This document shows positions 1 through 8,000 of a stretch of DNA of 10,232 bases, in pieces. How positions within the stretch are numbered: the stretch's first letter is position 1; the number at the start of each line of letters is the position of its first letter. Both the position numbers and the translations under genes were made by a program. The stretch comes from Dissophora ornata. Lineage: Eukaryota > Mortierellomycota > Mortierellomycetes > Mortierellales > Mortierellaceae. The notes under the pieces are model-generated. The model was not told the origin of the DNA. It made no database searches and was given only the letters and a program-made list of their open reading frames with translations. The stretch lies in contig MU617532.1 in assembly GCA_025201705.1 (NCBI GenBank), positions 1 through 10,232 on the forward strand, in the 5' to 3' direction.

Positions 1-17
1 AAAAAAAAGTGGGTCAA

Positions 18-1171
18 CTATTTATGGATGGTGCCTGCTCTCCTTCGGGTCTTGAACACGCCCAACGGTGAGAATGAGCTTGATATAGACGAGGCAGAGG
101 ATGCAGGAGCAGAGGTTGTTGTGGACGATGGTGGCTGAGAGACGGGGCGAGATAAAGGTGTAGTCCTTGTGGTTCTTTGGGTATCGGTATTAGTGGTGTT
201 CGGATCTGCATTATTCTTATTGTTGTCATTTGATGTGGTCGTATGTACAGGTTTTCGCGCGTTTTTAGACGCATCTCCAGTAGCTGCAGCTGCAGCATCC
301 ATCGACTCTGCAGTGACCGCGATCAATTTCTGGACCGATTGTTTCCTCAACTTGATCTGCAATGCCGCTTCCAGCAGTGGCTTTGGTGCCAGGATATCGA
401 GTGGGATATGCAAGACGTACGCGAGCAACTCTGACGAGGTCGGACACTTGTTCAGTAGATGATCTCGGCATAGCTGCAGGACCGCCAGTCCTACTCGGAA
501 GAGCGCCTTGACTCCATCAAAGTAGAACACGTCCCAGACACGAAGGACTGAGGCCCAAGGAAGACTCATGGTGTAGAGGGTCATGAACCACTGTGTCATA
601 TACATCAGCGGGATCACATCGTTCTTCTCCAAGTGCTCCGCCAGAGGTGGGTCCTGGTCTCGAAGCAGTCGCTCAAAGACTTGAGCGTCGATCCTCAGCT
701 GTCGAAGGGATGGCGTGTAGTAGTCCTGCATGTAGCCCTCAATGGTTGCCACTAACAGCCAAAATGCATCCTCAACTGGCATCTGCATTAGCATCATGCC
801 GACTAATCGGCCCATGCCCTGGCAGTATCCCACGCTCGGCTTGTAGTGTGCGTATGCCTTGAGAATGGCATGAAGATCTTGTTGTCCTGTTCCTCCCATG
901 GCGTCTCGGAAGTGAACATGATCAGGGTAGCATCGATGGATATCTCGCTCGATAACTTCGTGGATTGGCAGAGGTCCTCGCTTGCATAATTCCTCAAAGC
1001 GCCCAGGTTTACGATAAAGATCCGCTTTGGCTAAAAATAACCAAACGCGGCCTCGTACTGATGTCGGAACGCCCTTCCTGACAAGTTTCTTGTACTAAAT
1101 ACGACCAAGTCAAAAAAAAAGCGAGTACAGTAGAAAATACAGTCAGAATCATTTTGAGAAGATGACAAAAA

Positions 1172-1203
<32 letters not shown>

Positions 1204-1224
1204 AAAAAAAAATTTTTAAATATG

Positions 1225-1258
<34 letters not shown>

Positions 1259-4200
1259 GGTGACGAAGGGAAACAAAAACGTGGCCATGATGTTTACCTT
1301 GGTCGACTTTTTGACGTTATCTGCCTGAAGCCTCGTGGCAGCATGGATCCATTTGAGCTCATTCTCACGGTTGTACTTTTGTCTCTTGCTCGCTTTCCTG
1401 CGCTCAGTATCTGATTGCGTTGACACGTTTGATCCTGACGGTCCATTCACGCCAACTGCAGATCCAGTACCCGTCAAGTCCTGACCCTGATTCATTTCGT
1501 CATCAAGGTCATAAATAAATCCATAGTCGTTGATATAAAACCTCGAGTTCTCACTCGATTTTCTTCCTTCCTCATCCACATTCTCATCTTCCTCATGAGC
1601 ATCCGTATCCTCGTCATCTTCATCCTCATCAACTAGCGCAGATAAATGACGGCTCACAATTCCGCCCTCGATACCGTGGCCCAGTGGATGGGGTTTTCTC
1701 GTATCTTCCACAGCATAGGCAGAGTTCCGTCTACTGATCCCAAACCAGTTCTTGGATCGAGGCTTTGGAGTCTGGGCATTAACTCTCTGCTCCGCTGAAA
1801 TGACATGTTGCGGTGAATAAGAGGATGTGCTGCTGGCGCTATGCGCAGATAACATCGTTACTTCACTAGGTCGTCTCTGTCTGGATGCTCTCCCGGCCTC
1901 GTGCTGAGGCACTATTATCTTGAGACTCTGCAATTCCTCCATTTTCTGCTGGATACTCGAGTCGGAGTGCCGAGCGGGTCCTGAGTTGGATCGCTGTCGC
2001 TGTTCAAGCTTATTCCAGGGTCTTAATCTTTCGAATACTGACTGGGGCGCTGCTAATTCAGAAGATTCACCCTTAGATGTAGCTGACAGCCCGGGTGTCT
2101 GTGGACCCCTGTTGTCTTCTCTGATCGACCGACTGCGTGCACGTCCCATCTTTGAGGCCGGCACGTTAGCACCGCTGCCACCGCTCTTCATTCCAGCGTT
2201 CGCCTCGGATCCAGAAGTGGCAAAGCTGACCCCCGGGACAGAGGAGGATGCATGAGCTAAGGAGTCAGTTCTCACGCCTGAGACTAAAGGCGACACCGTT
2301 GCTGTCGATGCTGCAACATTTGAGGACATAGGATCGGACAAAGGCAACTGCACAACACTTAGATCGAGCTGATTGGATCCACGATCCGCATACAATCCCG
2401 CATTCGGCGCCATCGAAAACCCCGTCTTTTGAAGAACGTGGTTGGTCCTAGAGCGTAGGTCTTCCAGGATAGACGATAGGTAGTGATCGTGTTCCTGGTG
2501 TCTTTGCTCTTTCTCGAACTGTTCTTGCTGCTGTTGCATTTCGCTGTTTTCCATGGATTGACGGCGACTACGCTGTGTCTTGGACCAGGGACCCGATCCT
2601 GTGACAGGTGTGACAGGTTGACTAGGATGTTGCACGGGCGACGGTGCTTTGGAAGAGAGAGAATTTTTGCGCAAGGAGGCTTTTGAGAGCTGTCGATGAG
2701 GCGCGGGTGAGAGCCGTTGCTGGTTTGGGCTAAGTTCGTTCGATTTGATCTCTAGCGAATTCATGATCATAGAGGCTGAAGAGCCGCTGGGATCTGCAAG
2801 TGAGCTCATGGATGACGCCGAGGACTTGGTCACCAGAGATAGCGCTCCTGAAGAATTTTTCTGGGATAGAGCTCCCTTTGACTGTCGTGATGAAGATCGA
2901 GGTGGAATTCCAGGTACAGTGGAGGAGGAAGAAGAGGAGGAGGAGGGGGAGTCAGGGTGAGGTGCTGGTGGAGATGATAGGATTTGTCGACGCCCTACGG
3001 CGGTTCCGGAAGGGGTTTTCAAGTTCTCTTCACTCATCAGTTTCCTTGGCGCTGTCCTCTCATTCACGCTAGAGTTGATTCCCATAGCAGGTACATGTGC
3101 GAGCCTTGACGAATGAGGGAGGGCGGGTGCGACGTCCACGAGTGCGGAGCTCTTTTTCCTAAGACGAGGCATCGCTTCAGAATCTCGTGAAGCTACTGAG
3201 CCGGCCCTTGAACGATTCCTTTGAGGAATAGGTGGTGCAGTGGGTGTGGTCGCAAGAGTAGAGGAAGAGACTGCGAGGGATGTTGGTTTTGCAGTGAAGT
3301 CCACATCGACTTCTTTGAAACGACCCACCACGCCTTCACAGTACCCCTGTGATTCATCCAATATAAAAAGATCAAAGCGAATAAATTGAGTTAGTCAAAA
3401 GAAGTGAGGTGCGTGGGACGAGTGCATGACTGGGTGCATGACCGGGTGCATGAAAGTGCATGAATGAGTGAGTGTAGTGAATGTCTATGAAGATTCGTTA
3501 TATATTTTATCTGCATGCAGTCCTTCCCTTTGGACACTCCCACACCACACACACACCACACGCCCTCTTCTCCCAGCCTTTTCATTCTTTACAACCGCTC
3601 TGTTTGCGGAGTCGTGCATAGATCAGATTATAACAGCCAAACGACAGAGCAATTGTGGAAAGAGCATTCGAGCATTTTGCTCCTCCTTTCCCTCGCCTCT
3701 CCCTATGCTCAGACAAAAAAAAAAGTACCTTGCATATATTAAAAGATAAAGTGCCAGTTAGCCCCCCCAATTTAGCACAAACTTTCGGGCTTTTTTTCCC
3801 CTTACCATGCAAAGTCCGTCTCCAAGTCGCTTCAGAAGAACAACACACTCTCCTGTATTTTTGAGGATTTCAATCGAAAGGGAAAAAAAAAGGTCAGTAT
3901 GGAGGCCTATCAGTATCAATTGACATCACAAGGCGCGAGATCAATCAAGGCTTGGTGTTGTATATTCGTTACCGGCCATAAACATTAGGTCCCGATCATT
4001 ATCGGCGGAGACGTTCTTCACAGCGGTACCTTGAGCGATTCCCTGTACAGTTCCTTCACCTCCTCTTCCATTTGCTTTTCCTGAAGGCTTATTTGTCCCT
4101 TCTTCAAGGGAGAAATAGAGATAGATATAAAGAGGGCGATTGTAGGCCGAGGGTGAGAGTGAGAGTGAGTGAGAGAGTAAGCGAGCGAGCAAGACCTGTC

Positions 4201-4349
4201 TCTGTGTGCGTGTGCGTGTGTGTGCGTGTGTGTGTGCGCAAAAACTGCCGCTTTGCTGAAAGGGAAAGGGTGAGTTTACCAGCAAGTAGGGCATCCATAT
4301 GTGCGCCTGTAACAGAGTCAACACGGACTACCGAGGAGGGCCCGTTCAT
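18..4349 (-). CDS. TBC-domain Rab GTPase-activating protein, TBC1D10/EPI64-like, five exons
   Basis: Proposed exons on the minus strand: 4349-4280, 4101-3973, 3852-3806, 3346-1298 and 1073-18 (stop TAG). All phases join and give about 1116 residues. The product should speed GTP hydrolysis by a Rab protein and so switch off a step of vesicle traffic; the Rab target cannot be read. The TBC domain covers about residues 764-980: K-G-V-P-T-S-V-R-G-R-V-W entry motif, I-E-R-D-I-H-R with the Arg finger (Arg812, codon 935-933), G-Y-C-Q-G-M with the Gln finger (Gln850, codon 821-819), then W-F-M-T and L-R-V-W-D-V-F. The P-G-R-F-E-E-L, G-G-x-G-Q-Q-D-L and Y-M-T-x-W-F-M stretches match TBC1D10 relatives, as do the upstream D-Y-G-F (about 685) and E-L-K-W (about 745). 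Residues 83-680 are Ser/Pro/Gln-rich and disordered, with an acidic run near 651-672. The Asn/Thr/Ser-rich tail ends in a basic K-T-R-R-R segment. The TBC domain is certain; the three short 5' exons rest on splice signals and phase only. Confidence 0.85.
1074..1297 (-). other. Intron 4 of the TBC gene, with giant T runs
   Basis: The donor is AAG|GTAAAC at 1297. The TBC reading frame resumes in frame only if splicing uses the AG at 1075-1074 (CAGGAAG|GGC). The better-looking TTGTCAG ending at 1078, 4 nt earlier, would shift the frame. The intron is 224 nt, phase 0. A CTGAC element near 1143-1147 may be the branch point. On the minus strand it contains three long T tracts. Confidence 0.65.
1167..1256. 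repeat. Three long poly-A tracts (poly-T in the gene sense)
   Basis: Runs of 24, 21 and 32 A on the plus strand (1167-1190, 1192-1212, 1225-1256) are broken by a single G and a short TTTTTAAATATG. They lie within intron 4 of the TBC gene between donor and branch point. Exact lengths are prone to sequencing error. Confidence 0.9.
2930..2957. repeat. Purine tract (GAGGAG/GAA) encoding a Ser run
   Basis: The plus strand is a nearly pure GGA/GAA/GAG tract; on the coding minus strand it reads as TCC/TCT/TCC codons giving a run of about eight Ser in the disordered part of the TBC protein. Confidence 0.7.
3347..3805 (-). other. Intron 3 of the TBC gene
   Basis: The donor is ATG|GTAAGG at 3805 and the acceptor GAATCACAG at 3347, phase 0, 459 nt. 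A strong CTAAC branch-point match (within TGACTAACTC, about 3390-3399) lies about 45 nt before the acceptor. The big exon that follows is open up to a stop just upstream but has no ATG until well inside it, so an upstream exon is required. The intron holds a small tandem repeat and homopolymers; I see no further exon in it. Confidence 0.6.
3422..3463. repeat. Four copies of GTGCATGA, intronic minisatellite
   Basis: The octamer GTGCATGA occurs at 3422, 3434, 3446 and 3456, with spacings of 12, 12 and 10 nt, inside intron 3 of the TBC gene. It contains the near-palindrome TGCA. No function is evident. Confidence 0.8.
3853..3972 (-). other. Intron 2 of the TBC gene
   Basis: The donor is G|GTAACG at 3972. 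The acceptor AAATACAG at 3853 follows a CTGAC branch-point-like element and a run of nine T plus CCCTTTC. It is phase 1 and 120 nt long. An alternative donor, AAG|GTACCG at 4029, is also phase 1 and would shorten exon 2 by 19 codons. Confidence 0.5.
4102..4279 (-). other. Intron 1 of the TBC gene, with CA/CT microsatellite
   Basis: The donor is G|GTAAAC at 4279 and the acceptor CCCTTGAAG at 4102, phase 1, 178 nt. Much of the inside is simple sequence (4143-4240). A second AG three bases downstream would add or remove one codon. Confidence 0.55.
4143..4240. repeat. GT/GA compound microsatellite
   Basis: On the plus strand, GAGAGTGAGAGTGAGTGAGAG-type sequence (about 4153-4190) is followed by alternating TG/CG dinucleotides (about 4203-4240). 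It lies in intron 1 of the TBC gene, where it forms a CA/CT-rich polypyrimidine stretch. It is likely length-polymorphic. Confidence 0.85.
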
Positions 4350-4390
4350 TTGCCTGAGAACGTCGCTTGATGTTGGGGTTGGGGTTGCAT
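4346..4390 (-). CDS. Upstream ORF of 14 codons overlapping the TBC gene start
   Basis: On the minus strand an ATG at 4390-4388 opens a 14-codon frame rich in Gln and Pro. Its TGA stop (4348-4346) shares two bases with the proposed TBC start codon (4349-4347), giving ATGA. In eukaryotes such uORFs usually reduce translation of the main frame, and a stop overlapping the next start can allow limited reinitiation. Both ATGs lack a purine at -3. Its status as a uORF depends on transcription starting upstream and on the main start being the one proposed here. Confidence 0.4.
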   Translation of the reverse strand: MQPQPQHQATFSGK

Positions 4391-4640
4391 TCAATGGCGA
4401 AATGAGAGTGTGAGTGTGAGTGCGTGATCAGCGACTGAGGGTGAGAGGCGGATGAAGATGAGCTGGTGGTCAAATGTTAAAATGAGGTCGAGCGGTGGTC
4501 GTTATGTTCAGGGAGAGAGATGTCTTTTTGCGAATGAAAGGAGGATGTCTTGCAAGTGTTGATACGAGGGATGCGAAGAGGGATGTGTTGGGGATGTGTG
4601 TTGAAATGCAATGGTTAAAAAAGAGGGCGTTGCGCTGATC
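4391..4640 (-). promoter_or_regulatory. Pyrimidine-rich leader and probable promoter of the TBC gene
   Basis: Read on the minus strand, this stretch is strongly C/T/A-rich with very few G, with repeated CACTCACAC-, CATCC- and CTCTC-like runs just before the first exon. Such leaders are common in fungal genes with dispersed start sites. I see no convincing TATA box at a useful distance. The extent is approximate. Confidence 0.4.
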
Positions 4641-4995
4641 GCACTTACTCCTATTAATGATCACCGTTTACAACGCTGCATGCAATTAGAAAGTGATGAG
4701 CCCTCCCTAATTGACCAACCCAGCGTACCGATCGTTGGAGAACCAGATCCCGGTGCCCTAGACTCCAACAATCACATTCAATGCTCACAATCCATAGCTA
4801 CACAGGTGAGCATCGTGTGTAAACAAGAAATGTTCACATGGCAACCAACAGGTAGATCGTTAATGTAGCAAGCTTGCGTCTACTCGAGTCTCCCATGCTC
4901 TCCAAAGTGTAATCTATTCGCATCTGAGAGGATTAGCTACCACATTTTCGTAGTCAGCAATGTGGAAATCAAAGGCGATGGAGACGCGTGGGATA

Positions 4996-5001
4996 TTTAT
5001 T
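4996..5001 (-). terminator. Putative polyadenylation signal AATAAA of the glycogenin gene
   Basis: AATAAA on the minus strand, about 92 nt after the glycogenin stop codon, in an A/T-rich context. Its position suits a fungal 3' end signal; fungal poly(A) signals are loose, so this is tentative. Confidence 0.45.
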
Positions 5002-5092
5002 AAGCAATTTGTTCATCCGCCATATTAGTAATCAATTGCATCACTGTGACCCAGCGCTCACTACCTCCTTGGCTCCCATGGCTCGCTAGTCC

Positions 5093-8000
5093 TTAGACCT
5101 CAAAGGCTCGATCTAGGGCCATGCTGCTCCTGCGTCGCGCAATCTTGCCTCCTCTGATCACAAACCCAGACTCGCGCGTAAATTCACTGTCCTCGCCTGT
5201 TGAGAAAGCAGGAGACGATGACGCGCTACCAAAGCCTTTGCCCTCGCCTCCAGACCTGGCACGCTGAGCTGCAGCTGCAGCTGCAGCTGCCTCCTCCTCG
5301 TCAGTATCCTCGTCCGATGACGACCCTAACATGGGGCCATCGTCTTCATCAGAATCGGCAAGGGAGCCGCGCGTCGACAGCTGTGTAAACAAGAGTTCAA
5401 AGCGGCACTTAGAATAACAAACATCTCTATAAAAAGCGACCGGTAATTCAGCTATGCAGAAGTAAACACAACACGACTTACGGCATTGTAGGGGTCATAG
5501 TACTCTTCGCCTGCCTCAGCGGTCCAGTGACGGGGTTTCTTGCCAAGCAGCTCCTTCCAGTTCCACTCGATCTTGTAGTTCGAGAATCCGGTATCAATCG
5601 GTGCTGTTTGCTGAGTTGATGACGGTCCAGTAACAATCGACGTCGTTTGCTCAGGCAATTGCTTGAAGTCAAATGACCTCTTGAAAGGTGCCTTCGGTGT
5701 ACCAGGCCCGAGTCGAGATGGTGTCACAAGTCCAGGCGTGGTTGGACGACTGCCAGTTCTGCTTGAGAATCCAGACGCAAACGTTGCGTATCGGTTTCCA
5801 GACGACGCAAGTGGTGTCGACGGCATGTATGGAGATCCCAGCGGGAAGGTCGCTCGAGTGTGTTTCTCACCAAAGTACTCTAGCTCCTCAGAGTCTTCAT
5901 CCTGGGAAATAAACTCGTCCTCTTCACCGGATGAAGTGGCTCGCACAGTCTGGACCTTGAAAGATTTTCCTCTGTTGCTGCCGACTAGTGCCCCAGTAGA
6001 TTGGCGTGGCAAGTTGGGGTCATTTGCATAGAGCACACCCCCGGTTGAGTACTTGCTGCCAGTGCTGCTTGTGGTGCTGCTGGTCGAGGTGGGTCGTCTC
6101 GAATATCGATTCGTCGCCTGCGGATATTTGGACAGGACAATCATCGCTTCCGCCGCAACTGCAGCCGATGCATTCTTATTACGAAGGTCCAGTCGCCGCT
6201 GTTGCTCTTCCATATCCATTTCCTCTCCTTCCTCCACATTCCGATCCAAAGTTGAACCTGTAGTATCAATCTGGAGTGGCAATACGCCCTGCCTCTTCGA
6301 ATCGCGCGTCGAACCAGCCGCGAACACAGATCCAGATTCAACGACTTCCGAAGACGTGCTCTCTAAGGTTTTCATTTGGCCTCTTTCCTCCAACATTACT
6401 GTAGTCGTCGTTGTGGAAGTTGTTCGCTCGCCCACTTTGCGCAGATGCGAGGATGCCTCGGTTCTCTTGATGACCTGATGCGACTCTGTCAATTCACTAG
6501 ATCCAACCACATGGCTAGTGCTGCTTTCTGAGCTCTGTCCTGATGTGACCATGCGTTGCGTACCATGGGTAGCGCTCGAAACCGCTCCAGTCGTAAGGCG
6601 GCTGGCCTCTCTCGAGCTAGATGTAGTCACTGTTCGCAGAGATGCTTCGCCAAAGTAGCTGCCATAGCGAGGGCCTGCAGGAATTTCAAACATCCTTTCA
6701 CCACCTGTAGTACTGCTGTTTGTGCTGGAACTGACCACCGCGCCGTTCCTAAACTTGCGGCGAGTGACTGTTGTTGTCACGGTCGTCCTCACGAATCGAT
6801 GAGATCCCGGAGCGGTCATCTTTGTAGTAGTTGACGCAGACACGCTGCTGTTAGAGTTAGTGGTTGTTGCCGTGCTCGAATTGCTGCCCGAATAGCCAAG
6901 TGCAACACCGGTTGCTGCTGACGACCGTTGACCAGAAATTATTGCAGTTTGCTCAGATCGGGTTACTCCAGTCCGAGCCTCGCGCTGCAACGAGTCGACA
7001 GTCGTCTCTTCAGATAACTCTTCTCTTGGTCTTTGGACGTGTCCTGAGCGGCTCAGTCCGGCGATGGCAGCACCCGCTGCCCCAGCGGCGGCGGCGGCGG
7101 CGGCGGCGGCTGTAGAACCTCCGCTGCCGGGTCTTGTCACTGTAGTAACTCGTGTAGAGCCGCTGCCAATAGCGCCAGCGTCAGACACGTCTAGCGTAGA
7201 CCGACGGTTCTGTCGAAGAGGCAAGGCCAAGCCAACATCTTCGTCCTCGATCCGCAGCTTCTTCTTGGCCAAAGCCATATTGGGGGGATCCCAGGCGTTT
7301 CTAAAGCTATACGAGCTCTCTTGCTGTTGCTTCTGGCGTTGCTCTTCCCTGAGTTTGGTGAGCCTCGCTAGCCTCACTTTCTCGAGCCGCAGCTCTTCTT
7401 CCTTGATTCTAGCCTCCTCCTGCTCTCTTTGCCACCTCTCTTCTTCCTCGAGACGTTCACGAACAAGTTCGGCTTCGTACTGCTCCTGTCTTTGCTTGGC
7501 CTCATACGCAAGCATGTCTTCTAGACCATAGCCCTTGCGGATTCCTCCAACACTGCTCCTGCGACTCCTTGGTCGCCTCTTCTCTGTCTTTTGAAGAATC
7601 GACCTTTGCACACCAACATCTACATCCCACGCATTGACCAGCCTAAAGTTCTCAAACGCCTGGCTGCCCGTCATTTTCTCCTGCGCCTCCTGCCTCTTGC
7701 GCTCAAGTTCGTACCGTGTGTACTCTTGCATCCGAATCTGTTCTAGAGCCTGTTCCTCAATCTCTAATTGTCTGGCCGCTTCCAGTTCCTTCTCGCGCCG
7801 ACGCTCCTCGGCAGAAGCTGTGTAGTTGTAGTATGTCCTGGTAGGCGTACGTGGACTCTTGGGGGTATTGCGTCCGCTGGACTCCCAAGGAAAGACTGGT
7901 TTTCCCTTGCCTGAAGGGACAGATGTGTCGTCCTTGTTTGTAGTGTCCTCGATGACAAGTGGTGTCACAGTGAGCGGAGGGTGTGCCCTGCGGGGATCTT

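Larger units (their letters stand above)
4391..5092. other. Intergenic region between the glycogenin and TBC genes
   Basis: About 700 nt separate the glycogenin stop (5093) from the TBC gene leader. The right part holds the glycogenin 3' flank with a polyadenylation signal; the left part is the pyrimidine-rich TBC leader. In between (about 4640-4990) I see no RNA gene, repeat or convincing exon. A plus-strand frame at 4611-4868 (85 codons) is judged a chance ORF. Confidence 0.6.

Noticed and set aside
1031..1297. Continuation of the large TBC exon through the T runs as a poly-Phe C-terminus ending at 1031
   Set aside because: This is intron read-through. A good donor lies at 1297 and the TBC domain resumes in another frame after 1074.
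3391..3585. Minus-strand ORF of 64 codons with Cys-Thr-rich repeats
   Set aside because: It is the GTGCATGA minisatellite and a GT-rich stretch inside intron 3; there is no coding signature.
4030..4101. Alternative frame of TBC exon 2 reading as a Glu/Lys-rich coiled-coil peptide (E-K-Q-M-E-E-E-V-K-E-L-Y)
   Set aside because: It looks helical, but it requires phase 0 on both sides, which fits neither the exon before (ends in phase 1) nor the exon after (begins in phase 1). Purine-rich DNA easily gives such peptides.
4611..4868. Plus-strand ORF of 85 codons in the intergenic region, followed by a CACAG|GTGAGC donor-like site
   Set aside because: No recognisable family, no partner exon seen downstream, and it overlaps the promoter side of the TBC gene. 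An 85-codon frame is expected by chance at this length.
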